The position numbers and the translations under genes were made by a program. A DNA stretch of 64,000 nt from an uncultured Bacteroidota bacterium (GTDB lineage Bacteria; Bacteroidota; Bacteroidia; Chitinophagales; Chitinophagaceae): the NCBI GenBank assembly GCA_903904855.1, contig CAIVEH010000167.1:79904-143903 (forward strand). The letters run 5' to 3'. The number at the start of each line of letters is the position of its first letter. The stretch's first letter is position 1. This document shows positions 54,523 through 63,784 of this stretch, one piece after another. The notes beneath the pieces are model-generated. The model made no database searches and had not been told where the DNA came from. It saw nothing but the letters and a program-made list of their open reading frames with translations.

Positions 54523-54618
54523 TTTGTTTTCAAAGACTAATTGCATTAACTCAGGTATTAACCCTAGATATGAAAGGGCTAAAAATTATAGCCAGGGGGA
54601 AGCATATTCAATGGTTTA

Positions 54619-55103
54619 TTGTTCGCAGGTAAACGGTTAAAACCGTTGTGTAAATACTGTATTTTCATACCCACGGTTGAAACCGTGGGCTATGTTAAGA
54701 TATGAATTTGCATATTGTTCGCCGGTAAACGGTTAAAACCGTTGTGTAAATACTGCATTTTCATACCCACGATTGAAACCTTGGGCTATGTTAAGAGATG
54801 AATTTGCATATTGTTCGCAGGTAAACGGTTAAAACCGTTGTGTAAATACTGCATTTTCATACCCATGGTTGAAACCATGGGCTATTGTAAGAGATGAATT
54901 TGCATATTGTTTGCAGGTAAACGGTTAAAACCGTTGTGTAAATACTGTATTTTCATACCCACGGTTGAAACCGTGGGCTATGTTAAGAGATGAATTTGCC
55001 TATTGTTCGCAGGTAAACGGTTAAAACCGTTGTGTATATACCGCATTTTCATACCCACGGTTGAAACCGTGGGCTATGTTAAGATATGAATTTGCATATG
55101 CTA
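54619..55103. repeat. Five-unit 96-bp tandem array of paired hairpins
   Basis: Units begin at (AAAC positions) 54631, 54727, 54823, 54919 and 55015, exactly 96 bp apart. Each has palindrome 1, AACGGTT-aa-AACCGTT, and palindrome 2, CCCACGGTT-ga-AACCGTGGG, then a GAATTTGCATATTGTTCGC linker. Unit 3 has CCCATGGTT / AACCATGGG (54862-54881), a compensated change in both arms; unit 2 has a broken stem (CCCACGATT / AACCTTGGG). Linkers do not vary as CRISPR spacers would. Confidence 0.9.
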
Positions 55104-55190
55104 ATGGCATTGCGGTGAAGCCATATAATAAGACCATAGTTCAAGTCGTGTAGGGGGCGATATATATGATCTGTAATCAGGTTAATGAAA

Positions 55191-56528
55191 CTATTTCAGC
55201 GACATTTTTAACACCAGCACCTTTTCAGTGCAATCGGTAACCTTAAACCGTTCATCTATCCTTATACCACTTACCCATGCTATGCGTTTATTGCACTCCA
55301 GCAGTCGGATCTCTTCCTTTTCCTGCAGGGCAATTTTGCTATCTATGAGCAGCCTGCTCACCTTCTTCATTTTCATCTTCATACCCAGCGGGTAGAGGTA
55401 GTCGCCATTGCGCCATTTGCGCAGCAGCAGCGGGAAGGTGATGTCCTTCATATCCAGCCAGGCTTCACTATTATCGGTGGGTATCTGTACCGGTTTATCC
55501 TTTATGATGAAAGAGAAAATATATTTGCCGGTCTCTATAGTGCAAGGTGCCGATTCAATAACAATCAGGTCGGCGGTAGGCTCGGGCAGGGTAGTGATGA
55601 CCAGGAAATCCCGGTTCCGTATTACCCGGTGAGTGGATGATGCAACATAATGCCCGCTTATAGATGAAAGCAGGCTCAGCACATCAGTTACCTGACTTGA
55701 TGAAAACCCAAATGGCAGCAACAACTCATAACATATTGTAGCCAGTGGCTGCCGGAGTTTAAGCTTCCTGATAGGTATATACCAGTCCTGGCCTCTCTGT
55801 TCCAGCAGCTGTTTGCGCTCCTGTTCTATAGCCTTTCTGTAAAGCATTTCGGCTTCACCAAATCTGCCAATACTTTGATTCACATTATCTACCACCCCCG
55901 GAAACCATGGCTGCATAGCCGGTATTACATGATGTCTCACTGCATTGCGCAGGTAGTCGTCTGTCTCATTCGATGCGTCATCTCTGTATGATACTTTGTT
56001 CTCAGCAGCATATTCTGCTATCCTGTCCTTAGTGGCAAACAGCAGTGGACGGATAATATGACCGTTCACAGGCCGTATGCCATGCAGGCCGGCGATACCG
56101 GTACCCTTCAGCAGATTGATGAGCATTGTTTCTACATTGTCATTGGCATGATGGGCTGTGACAATTTTAGCATAGTCGTGCTCTTTTCTTATCTCTTCAA
56201 ACCATTGATACCGCAGGTCTCTTGCGGTTTCCTGTGTGCCTTTTTTCCATGCCTGGGCCTGCTTTTTGGTGTCAAAAAGCACAGAATGGCAGGTAATATT
56301 ATTCAGCAGGCACCAGTCAAGCACCAGTCTCTCATCCAGATTGGAGGCCTCACCCCTGAGCCCGAAATTGCAATGGGCAACGGCAAACTTAATATTGCAT
56401 TTCAGAAACAAATCGGCCATCACCATACTATCCGATCCCCCGCTCACAGCGAGCAATACAGTTTCCCCGGGTTTGCTAAAACCACTTGCCTCCCATTCCT
56501 CTTTAAATTGTTTCTGTAATCTCATCAT
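55191..56528 (-). CDS. tilS: tRNA(Ile)-lysidine synthetase
   Basis: The 445-residue enzyme has the PP-loop 'LLAVSGGSDSMVMADLFL', 'AHCNFGLRGEASNLDERLVLDWC', 'TAHHANDNVETMLINLLKGTGIAGLHGI' and the C-terminal TilS domains. It converts C34 of tRNA-Ile(CAU) to lysidine, which is essential for AUA decoding. Length is normal. It is 24 bp downstream of a TPR gene on the same strand. Confidence 0.95.
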   Translation of the reverse strand: MMRLQKQFKEEWEASGFSKPGETVLLAVSGGSDSMVMADLFLKCNIKFAVAHCNFGLRGEASNLDERLVLDWCLLNNITCHSVLFDTKKQAQAWKKGTQETARDLRYQWFEEIRKEHDYAKIVTAHHANDNVETMLINLLKGTGIAGLHGIRPVNGHIIRPLLFATKDRIAEYAAENKVSYRDDASNETDDYLRNAVRHHVIPAMQPWFPGVVDNVNQSIGRFGEAEMLYRKAIEQERKQLLEQRGQDWYIPIRKLKLRQPLATICYELLLPFGFSSSQVTDVLSLLSSISGHYVASSTHRVIRNRDFLVITTLPEPTADLIVIESAPCTIETGKYIFSFIIKDKPVQIPTDNSEAWLDMKDITFPLLLRKWRNGDYLYPLGMKMKMKKVSRLLIDSKIALQEKEEIRLLECNKRIAWVSGIRIDERFKVTDCTEKVLVLKMSLK

Positions 56529-56552
56529 CCATATAATATTTCAGCCTATCAC

Positions 56553-56867
56553 CTAATACGCCAGTTCCTCATAAGCCCCTTGCAGTTCGCTATAGGAATG
56601 ATTGTCTTTTGCAGCTTTAGCCTGTGCCATTCCCTGCTCATAAATCTTTAGTGCTTTTTCATTTTCACCTGCTCGTTCCAGCAGTTTGCCCAGGTGATAA
56701 TAGGTAGCCACATAAGCAGGGTCATTGGCAAGGTTTATTTCAAAATGGGTTCTGGCGGTTGCTTCATCACCTTCCTTAATATACTCGAGCGCCAGTGCAT
56801 GATTTAAGAAACAGTCGGCAGGAGTTTGCTGTAAATAGGTTTTCAGTTTTTCAATACGTCCGTTCAT
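56553..56867 (-). CDS. Small TPR protein
   Basis: A 104-residue protein built of about two and a half tetratricopeptide repeats ('DCFLNHALALEYIKEGDEATARTHFEINLANDPAYVATYYHLGKLLERAGENEKALKIYEQGMAQA'). No signal peptide. It lies directly upstream of tilS, likely in one transcript. A scaffold role is usual for such proteins; partner unknown. Confidence 0.8.
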   Translation of the reverse strand: MNGRIEKLKTYLQQTPADCFLNHALALEYIKEGDEATARTHFEINLANDPAYVATYYHLGKLLERAGENEKALKIYEQGMAQAKAAKDNHSYSELQGAYEELAY

Positions 56868-56985
56868 AATTCATCAAAAATATAAAACATCCACCAACTC
56901 AAAGCAAAACAGGCTGCCTGAAGCAGCCTGTTAGCAGATAAAGTCTGTTATTATACTGCTCGCTGTGTAAAATTGTGCAATGGTA

Positions 56986-57061
56986 GTTTCACGCAAAGGC
57001 GCAAAGCCGCAAACCAATCAATTGATAATAGGTATTATATAAAAGCAAGACCGCAAAGCCA
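56986..57061. repeat. Dispersed intergenic repeat, copy B
   Basis: TTTCACGCAAAGGCGCAAAG, then TTGATAATA and AAAAGCAAG..CGCAAAG, the same blocks in the same order as 10217-10292. Confidence 0.65.
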
Positions 57062-57106
57062 TCAAACATTGAAATGCATAATTTTATGCGGATTAAACTA
57101 TAATAC

Positions 57107-59098
57107 CTATTTCATAATTAGTAATCTTGTAGAAAGCATATTGCCACCATTATCGTTTATGAACAGAATTGTATAAACCCCATTAATGAGGGAGCTAGTA
57201 TTAATCTGCTGGCGTACATCATAGCAACCGGTTTCAGATACCACCCTGCCCAATGCATCTACTATCCTGATTTTGCCCTTAACGCCGTTAATGCCTGATA
57301 TTTCAACGTTTACGATATTTTGGGCCGGGTTAGGATAAGCTTCAAGAGCCATTTCATTATTCGATATGTTTGTTATGCTTTCAGCAGTATCAATAGTATA
57401 GAAATACTGGGTAAACCCACATCCAATGTCATGGGCGTATTGTCCGGAATAAGCATAATTGGTCATTGGTATTAAGGCGTTGGTATTTAGTTTTTTAACG
57501 TTAAAAAAACCTGGAGTAAGACCTAAATTAGGAAACAACCACCAGTTCAAACCAAAGCAACTGCTGTCGTAGACAACCAGTTTATAATAACCGGTAGGTA
57601 ATTTCACAGTATCGGTATAGAGCTTCTGAAGTTTCGCATTGGCACGCGAAGCAACTACATTATTGTTCCTGTCATAAATAGCCCAGCTATCCTCAGATAT
57701 GGTTGAGTCGGACGTAATTGCGTTATTGGTTGTGTATAAAATAACCCTGAACTTAGAAGGCCAGTGAGGAGCCGCATAAAACTGCGAAGTCATTATGTTA
57801 TTAGTACTGTCTGCATCCATTGATCCGTTTACAGTAAGTATTTTCACTACAAACGAATGTAAAAGTGTATCGCCTGAGATGGTGTTTAAATCTTTCAGTG
57901 CAGGAAGCGTTACATCAGATTCGGCAAAAGTACTCAGGGCGCAATGCCAGGTGTAATTTACCATGGTGCCGCCTTTCATACCATATTGGAAATTTATTGT
58001 ATTGATGGTGGATGCTCCCCTGTTTTTAACATGTATTACCGGAGTTCCGCAAATAGGATTCTCCCGCAGATGATTGGCATCGTTGGTAGGTGAAATTATC
58101 TGGTCGATTGAGGCATCCAAAGTTTTCTTAAGTGCTCCGTAATAAAACAGGGTTGCTTCGGTAGTATACAGACCGCCTCCTGAATAAGGATCGAACTGTA
58201 TGCCCAACCTGAACCTGGAACCGGTTACTATACCTGGAAGTTCGGTATAATGAGGATGAACCAATGCGCCGGGGCACCAGTTAGCTCTTTCAAAAACCCA
58301 TGTGCCGGACTGAGGGTACAATTCGTTAGAACCGCAATCGCTGCGCCAAATTGTTTCATTGGCAATAGGATTGCTATTCAGAATAACCTTGTAATTGTGC
58401 GACATAAATTCGCAGCAACCGTTGGCATCAGAGCCATGGCCGGTAACAAGAAATTTTAGAGTTGCCGACCTTGTGAATTCGGGAGCAGTATCTACAACCG
58501 GTGTGAAATGTGAATTGATGTCCGGAGTGCCTCCATAACCAAAACTGCCACTCCATAAACGGTGAATTCTGGTTACATCCCTGTCTGGTGTTCCTTCAAT
58601 CATGGCAAATTTAATGTTCTCAGTAAATCCGCCTGAATAGCCTGAATACAGGGTGCGTATAGTAACAGTATCGTGCAGCAGTGGTGCAAAATCTGTAACA
58701 TCATATACATAAGTCTGGGTTGCGTCCCACCCCATCCTTGGTGTAAGCGCATTGGCATAAGGAGTAATGAGCCTACCCATTTCGTAAGCCTGTCCATCGG
58801 GAGTCATCACATAATTTAATACGGTATAATCCCAGTCGCCGCACCATCCTGAATGCCCTGTTCCGCTACCAGCAGTTGCCGGATTATAGCCGGGGCACAT
58901 ATATTTTCCCAAAGTAAAAATCATATATATGCTTCTGTAAGTTTTTCCGTTTGGAAAGACAACAGTACTGTCGTAATTGCCATACCAACCCAGATTTTTA
59001 ATATTTGCCTGTACCCAGGTAGTATCGCCGGGAGCCGCCATTGCAGCGGTTGTAGCCAGGCAAAAAAGCATGGATAAAAAGTAAAAACATTGCTTCAT
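57107..59098 (-). CDS. PNGase F-like secreted protein with T9SS sorting tail
   Basis: The 663-residue protein has a signal peptide (to AMA, ~22). Residues 30-330 follow the two jellyroll layout of peptide-N-glycosidase F: 'HSGWCGDWDYTVLNYVMTPDGQAYEMGRLITPYA' and 'WSGSFGYGGTPDINSHFTPVVDTAPEFTRSATLKFLVTGHGSDANGCCEFMSHNYKV'. A linker with a CARDB-like stretch follows, and the last ~75 residues are a type A T9SS sorting domain ('MALEAYPNPAQNIVNVEISG'). PNGase F removes N-glycans from asparagine; activity is inferred from fold. Its export fits the gldN genes at the window start. Confidence 0.82.
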   Translation of the reverse strand: MKQCFYFLSMLFCLATTAAMAAPGDTTWVQANIKNLGWYGNYDSTVVFPNGKTYRSIYMIFTLGKYMCPGYNPATAGSGTGHSGWCGDWDYTVLNYVMTPDGQAYEMGRLITPYANALTPRMGWDATQTYVYDVTDFAPLLHDTVTIRTLYSGYSGGFTENIKFAMIEGTPDRDVTRIHRLWSGSFGYGGTPDINSHFTPVVDTAPEFTRSATLKFLVTGHGSDANGCCEFMSHNYKVILNSNPIANETIWRSDCGSNELYPQSGTWVFERANWCPGALVHPHYTELPGIVTGSRFRLGIQFDPYSGGGLYTTEATLFYYGALKKTLDASIDQIISPTNDANHLRENPICGTPVIHVKNRGASTINTINFQYGMKGGTMVNYTWHCALSTFAESDVTLPALKDLNTISGDTLLHSFVVKILTVNGSMDADSTNNIMTSQFYAAPHWPSKFRVILYTTNNAITSDSTISEDSWAIYDRNNNVVASRANAKLQKLYTDTVKLPTGYYKLVVYDSSCFGLNWWLFPNLGLTPGFFNVKKLNTNALIPMTNYAYSGQYAHDIGCGFTQYFYTIDTAESITNISNNEMALEAYPNPAQNIVNVEISGINGVKGKIRIVDALGRVVSETGCYDVRQQINTSSLINGVYTILFINDNGGNMLSTRLLIMK

Positions 59099-59121
59099 AT
59101 TGTTATGTTTAGATTAATCTT

Positions 59122-59129
59122 CAAAGATA
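59122..59129 (-). promoter_or_regulatory. -7 box of the PNGase F-like gene
   Basis: Minus strand reads TATCTTTG, exact TAnnTTTG, 23 bp before the ATG at 59098. Divergent to the der promoter. Confidence 0.45.
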
Positions 59130-59189
59130 TAGATTATCGTTTTAACAAACCTGATTATTAAAAAAAGTTATACGCTGCTTTTTTAGAAG

Positions 59190-59197
59190 TACCTTTG
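59190..59197 (+). promoter_or_regulatory. -7 box of der
   Basis: TACCTTTG, exact match, followed by C; 19 bp downstream of a GTTA. Predicted transcript start near 59204, 44 bp before the ATG. Confidence 0.55.
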
Positions 59198-59247
59198 CAC
59201 GCCCTTACCAAAAATTGAATATCAGGGGGCACATTTAAATATATAGT

Positions 59248-60570
59248 ATGCCGGGTTTTACAGTTGCCATAGTAGGAAGGCCGAATGTAGGGAAATCAAC
59301 CCTATTCAACCGTTTATTGGAAGAACGGAAGGCTATTGTTGATGATCAGAGCGGTGTAACCCGCGACAGGCAATATGGTATTGCGGATTGGAATGGCAAA
59401 ATTTTCAATGTCATTGATACAGGTGGTTTTGTTGCCAAATCGGAAGATATTTTTGAGCGGGAGATACGTAAGCAGGTAGAGATTGCCATTGATGAGGCCG
59501 ATCTGATACTTTTTGTATGCGATACCACAACCGGCATTACTGGCCAGGATGAAGATATGGCCGATGTGCTGAGGCGGTCGACAAAACCTGTTTTACTGGC
59601 TGTTAATAAAGTGGACAACCAGGAGAGGGCTTTATATGCTACTGAATTCTATTCACTGGGTTTCGACAAGACCTTTATGCTATCCTCCATTTCGGGCAGC
59701 GGAACGGGTGAACTGCTGGATGAACTGGTAATGCATATCAAAGATGATGTGGATGCGATTGAGACAGATAAAGACGGAAACCCGCTTCCGAAATTTGCCA
59801 TTATTGGCCAGCCTAATGCGGGTAAGTCGACATTGCTGAATGCACTGGTGAACCAGGAACGCACCATAGTATCAGATATTGCAGGTACTACACGCGATAC
59901 CATACATACCCATTACAAGCTTTTCGGTAAGGAGTTTATTTTAATAGATACAGCAGGTATACGTAAGAAGAAGAATGTGCATGAAGACCTGGAATTTTAT
60001 TCAGTAATCCGGGCGATCCGTGCGATGGATGAGGCGGATGTGTGCATGTTGCTGGTAGATGCCACAAACGGGCTTACTGCACAGGATGTGAGCATTTTCA
60101 GTCTGGCTACAAGGAAAGGAAAAGGGGTAGTGATACTTGTGAATAAATGGGATCTTGTAAAGAAAGAAACCAATACCGCCCGTGACTTTGAAAAAGAACT
60201 GAAAGAAAAACTGGAACCATTTACTGATGTGCCGGTAATATTTATATCAGCTACCGAAAAATCGCGCATTTTCCAGGGCATGGAAAAGGCAATTGAGGTT
60301 TATGAAAACCGCCTTCGCCGCGTAACTACATCAGTGCTGAATGAGATCATGCTACGTGAAATAGAACGCTATCCGGCGCCAATGACCCGTGGTTATTCAG
60401 TAAAGATCAAGTTTGTACAGCAGGTACCTACCGCTGTGCCGTCTTTTGCATTCTTCTGCAATCACCCAGATGGAATCAAAGAACCTTATAAAAACTTCCT
60501 GGAGAATAAATTGAGGAGCCACTTTAATTTCAGTGGTGTGCCGATAAGGATATTTATGAGGAAGAAGTAA
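59248..60570 (+). CDS. der: Ribosome-assembly GTPase Der (EngA)
   Basis: The 440-residue protein has two tandem GTPase domains: 'VAIVGRPNVGKSTLFNRLL' with 'DTGGF' and 'NKVD', then 'FAIIGQPNAGKSTLLNALV' with 'DTAGI' and 'NKWD', followed by a KH-like C-terminal domain. It is essential for 50S subunit maturation. Length and motifs are complete. Confidence 0.96.
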   Translation: MPGFTVAIVGRPNVGKSTLFNRLLEERKAIVDDQSGVTRDRQYGIADWNGKIFNVIDTGGFVAKSEDIFEREIRKQVEIAIDEADLILFVCDTTTGITGQDEDMADVLRRSTKPVLLAVNKVDNQERALYATEFYSLGFDKTFMLSSISGSGTGELLDELVMHIKDDVDAIETDKDGNPLPKFAIIGQPNAGKSTLLNALVNQERTIVSDIAGTTRDTIHTHYKLFGKEFILIDTAGIRKKKNVHEDLEFYSVIRAIRAMDEADVCMLLVDATNGLTAQDVSIFSLATRKGKGVVILVNKWDLVKKETNTARDFEKELKEKLEPFTDVPVIFISATEKSRIFQGMEKAIEVYENRLRRVTTSVLNEIMLREIERYPAPMTRGYSVKIKFVQQVPTAVPSFAFFCNHPDGIKEPYKNFLENKLRSHFNFSGVPIRIFMRKK

Positions 60571-60647
60571 TTTTGAATGGCTCAATGGCTTAATGGCTCA
60601 ATGTTGATTGACTGAATACTAAATACTTACTTCTTCAGACTACTTAA

Positions 60648-62003
60648 TTGAAAACAAGAACACTAAAACAGGACAGGGTAAACATCATTACACTTGGTTG
60701 CTCCAAGAATATGGTAGATAGTGAGGTGCTTAGCGGTCAGCTGAACGCCAATGGCATTGATGTGATTCATGAAAACCGTAAACTGGACCATAATATTGTT
60801 GTAGTAAATACCTGTGGATTTATTGATAAAGCCAAGGAAGAAAGTGTGAATACCATACTTGACCAGGTAGCATTGAAGAAGAAAGGCAAACTGGATAAAG
60901 TATATGTGACGGGCTGCCTTAGTGAGCGCTACCGGCAAGACCTGCTTAAGGAAATACCTGAAGTGGATGCGTGGTTTGGTACTATGGAACTGCCGCTGAT
61001 ACTGAAACAATTGAATGCCGACTATAAAGCAGAATTGATTGGTGAACGCCTTTTAAGTACACCGAAGCATTATGCTTACCTTAAAATCTCTGAGGGCTGC
61101 AACCGCACCTGCTCATTCTGTGCAATTCCGCTGATGCGGGGCGGCCATGTTTCGCGAACAATTGAAGACCTGGTTACTGAGGCTAAGAGGCTGGTGAGAA
61201 TGGGTGTAAAGGAAATAATGCTCATAGCGCAAGAACTGACCTATTACGGCCTTGACATTTATAAAAAAAGGGCGCTCCCGGAACTGCTTAAACATTTATC
61301 TGATATAGAAGGTCTGCAATGGATAAGGTTGCACTATGCCTATCCGTCAAAATTTCCGCTGGAGATACTGGATGTAATGAAGGAGCGGGACAATATCTGC
61401 AACTACCTGGATATGCCGCTGCAGCATATCTCCAACAATATGCTTACTGCCATGAAACGGCAGATAACCAGGGAAGAAATAACCGACCTTATAGCCAATG
61501 TTCGCGACCGGGTACCAGGCATCTGCATACGTACTACCCTCATTACCGGTTTCCCCGGCGAAACAAGAGATGATGTGGAAGACCTGAAACAATTCCTCGT
61601 TGATACCCGGCTCGACAGGGTAGGGATATTTACTTATTCCCACGAAGAAAACACCACTGCCCACGATCTTGTTGACAATATTCCTGCCGAAGAAAAAGAG
61701 GCCCGCGCACAGGAGATAATGGAAGTGCAGCAGGAAATATCCTACGAAAAAAACCAGGAGAAGATAGGCAATACTTACAAGGTTATAGTAGACAAAAAGG
61801 AATCAGGCCGCTACCTTGCCCGCACCGAATTCGACAGTGTGGAAGTAGACAACGAAGTTGTCATTCACAGCAAAAAACCACTGCCAATAGGTGATTTTGT
61901 GAATGTAAAAATTACCAAGGCTTTTGATTATGATCTGGAAGGGGAGGTGGTAGAATCTAATGATGATAAACCGATTAAACTTCCTTATTACAGGCTATTA
62001 TAG
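60648..62003 (+). CDS. rimO: Ribosomal protein S12 methylthiotransferase
   Basis: The 451-residue radical-SAM enzyme adds a methylthio group to an Asp of ribosomal protein S12. It has an N-terminal MTTase domain ('ITLGCSKNMVDSEVLSGQL', 'VVNTCGFIDKAKEESV', 'VTGCLSERY'), the CxxxCxxC cluster in 'EGCNRTCSFCAIPLMRGGH' and a C-terminal TRAM domain. The start is TTG at 60648, placed directly after an in-frame TAA (TAATTG); the first ATG is Met22 inside the conserved LGCSKNMVDSE motif, so TTG must be used. Confidence 0.95.
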   Translation: MKTRTLKQDRVNIITLGCSKNMVDSEVLSGQLNANGIDVIHENRKLDHNIVVVNTCGFIDKAKEESVNTILDQVALKKKGKLDKVYVTGCLSERYRQDLLKEIPEVDAWFGTMELPLILKQLNADYKAELIGERLLSTPKHYAYLKISEGCNRTCSFCAIPLMRGGHVSRTIEDLVTEAKRLVRMGVKEIMLIAQELTYYGLDIYKKRALPELLKHLSDIEGLQWIRLHYAYPSKFPLEILDVMKERDNICNYLDMPLQHISNNMLTAMKRQITREEITDLIANVRDRVPGICIRTTLITGFPGETRDDVEDLKQFLVDTRLDRVGIFTYSHEENTTAHDLVDNIPAEEKEARAQEIMEVQQEISYEKNQEKIGNTYKVIVDKKESGRYLARTEFDSVEVDNEVVIHSKKPLPIGDFVNVKITKAFDYDLEGEVVESNDDKPIKLPYYRLL

Positions 62004-62052
62004 TGTTCTGGTTATTAATGCATTTTTAACATTGCCTAATTTGCTCATTGCT

Positions 62053-63165
62053 TCAATACATCCTGTAATACTTCCCTGGCAAGGTTTTGATTATTCCCTG
62101 CATCTCCAGTTGCAGCAAAGTAGCAGCCAATTGCGAACTTGAAAGCCCTGTATGGTGGTATAGCTCATCGGCATGAACGCTGTCTTTAGTTTGCAGCAGG
62201 TCTATTATCTTTTGTTCTTCAGGCAGCAGATTGATGAATAGTTGCCGCTGCACTGCTTTTGGTCTTGCTTCTTTGTTCCAGTTCATAAGGTCTATCAGGT
62301 CTTCCGGTTTTGTAATCATAGCTGCCACGTTCTTTCTTATCAGTTCATTGCATCCTGCACTGCGGGTATCATTCACCCTGCCGGGATAAGCGGCTACTTC
62401 GCGGTTATAACCACTGGCCAGATTGGCTGTAATCAGGGCTCCGCCTGTAACATGACTTTCAATCACTACAGTTACATCGCTCATGCCAGCAACAATTCTA
62501 TTTCTCATCGGAAAATTATTCCGGTCTGGCAGCGTTTCTGATATAAACTCAGTCAATAAGCCGCCATGTTCTGTCATCTGCCCGGCAAGAGAGGTATGTG
62601 TAAAAGGATAGATTCGTCCCAGCCCATGGCCCAATACACCAACAGTAGCCGTGCCTTGATGCACGCATTTTTTGTGGGCAATAGCATCAATACCCAATGC
62701 CAGGCCACTAACTATCAGTATATCGTCCAGTGTCCGCAAGCCATCTACCAGTTCTTCGCACAACTGATGCCCATAATCTGTATTCTTTCTTGTGCCAACT
62801 ACTGCAACTATTTTTGCAGCATCAAGGTCGGCATTTCCTTTATAGTAGAGCAGCAAGGGTGCATCGCTGCAATTGCTTAACCTTTTTGGATAATTATGAT
62901 TGGTGTAGAGTACCTTAATCTCATTTTTCAGTATAAAATCCATTTCCTTTTCTGCCTTTCTGAACACCTCATCATCCTTAAAACCTTTCGCTTTTATTTC
63001 ACTGACGCCTTCTGTATTTTTTAGTTCTTTTAATGGAGTGTGAAAAATGCTGGTGGCGCTCCCGAATTTTTCCAGCAGCACCCTGCCTGTCTTTGCACCT
63101 ATGCCAGGTACAAAACCAAGTGCCAACTGGTAATAAACTTCTTTATTTTCATCTGGGGGCAGCAT
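62053..63165 (-). CDS. dprA: DNA-processing protein DprA
   Basis: The 370-residue protein has an N-terminal helix-hairpin-helix ('GFVPGIGAKTGRVLLEKFGS'), the Rossmann-like DprA domain ('VAVVGTRKNTDYGHQL', 'IVSGLALGIDAIAHK', 'GHGLGRIYPFTHTSLA', 'FPMRNRIVAGMSDVTVVIES') and a C-terminal winged helix ('HADELYHHTGLSSSQLAATLLQLEMQGIIKTLPGKYYRM'). It loads RecA onto incoming single strands in transformation. It converges on rimO. Confidence 0.95.
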   Translation of the reverse strand: MLPPDENKEVYYQLALGFVPGIGAKTGRVLLEKFGSATSIFHTPLKELKNTEGVSEIKAKGFKDDEVFRKAEKEMDFILKNEIKVLYTNHNYPKRLSNCSDAPLLLYYKGNADLDAAKIVAVVGTRKNTDYGHQLCEELVDGLRTLDDILIVSGLALGIDAIAHKKCVHQGTATVGVLGHGLGRIYPFTHTSLAGQMTEHGGLLTEFISETLPDRNNFPMRNRIVAGMSDVTVVIESHVTGGALITANLASGYNREVAAYPGRVNDTRSAGCNELIRKNVAAMITKPEDLIDLMNWNKEARPKAVQRQLFINLLPEEQKIIDLLQTKDSVHADELYHHTGLSSSQLAATLLQLEMQGIIKTLPGKYYRMY

Positions 63166-63257
63166 AAAAACGGATCATTCGATAAATGGGAGAATCAAAA
63201 ATCAAAGAAAGTAAAAAAGTATCATTATCAGTCCCTTTTTTTGGAATCCTTTATCAA

Positions 63258-63286
63258 TTGTGCCAGATTTTTAAAAGTATCTTTGT
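63258..63286 (+). promoter_or_regulatory. Promoter of the DUF6438 gene
   Basis: TTG (63258-63260), 18 bp spacer, TATCTTTG (63279-63286), ending 15 bp before the ATG. Confidence 0.5.
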
Positions 63287-63301
63287 ATCAAATCATTAAA
63301 A

Positions 63302-63784
63302 ATGAAAAATGCAGTGTTGCTGATTTTATCTGTCCTGATAGTTTTTTCAGTTGAAGCAAGACAACGTAAACATAAAAAGAAAGTAAAATCAGGTAACAAA
63401 ATTGAAACCATCACTATGCAACGGACAGCCTGTTATGGACGTTGCCCTACCTATATCATAGAACTTAATAAAAACGGATCAGTTATTTACACGGCTTATC
63501 GCAATACCGCAGATTCTGGTGTATTTGAAAAAAATATCGGAGAAAAAAGAGCCGATGAAATTTTCAATCAGGCGGTTACTACCAAAATAGATACCTGCAG
63601 GAATGAATATATAATGCGTGTAACCGACTTGCCCGGATTAATATTTACAATAAAGTATGCCGACTCTACCAAGATAATAAATAATGCCAATTTCGGTCCG
63701 GCAGTATTAAGAGAATTGTCGGAAACATTAGATGGAATTACCGGCAAAAAGGTAGATGAAACCTGGCACCGGAAGGTTAATTAG
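63302..63784 (+). CDS. DUF6438 domain exported protein
   Basis: The 160-residue protein has a signal peptide (MKNAVLLILSVLIVFSVEA), a basic linker (RQRKHKKKVKS) and a DUF6438 domain whose mark is 'TACYGRCPTYIIELNKNGSVIYTAYRNT'. Two cysteines spaced C-x3-C may form a disulfide or bind metal. Function unknown; the family is common in Bacteroidota. Confidence 0.8.
   Translation: MKNAVLLILSVLIVFSVEARQRKHKKKVKSGNKIETITMQRTACYGRCPTYIIELNKNGSVIYTAYRNTADSGVFEKNIGEKRADEIFNQAVTTKIDTCRNEYIMRVTDLPGLIFTIKYADSTKIINNANFGPAVLRELSETLDGITGKKVDETWHRKVN

Noticed and set aside
54619..55103. CRISPR array
   Set aside because: Period 96 bp with the whole unit conserved; no variable spacers and no cas genes nearby.
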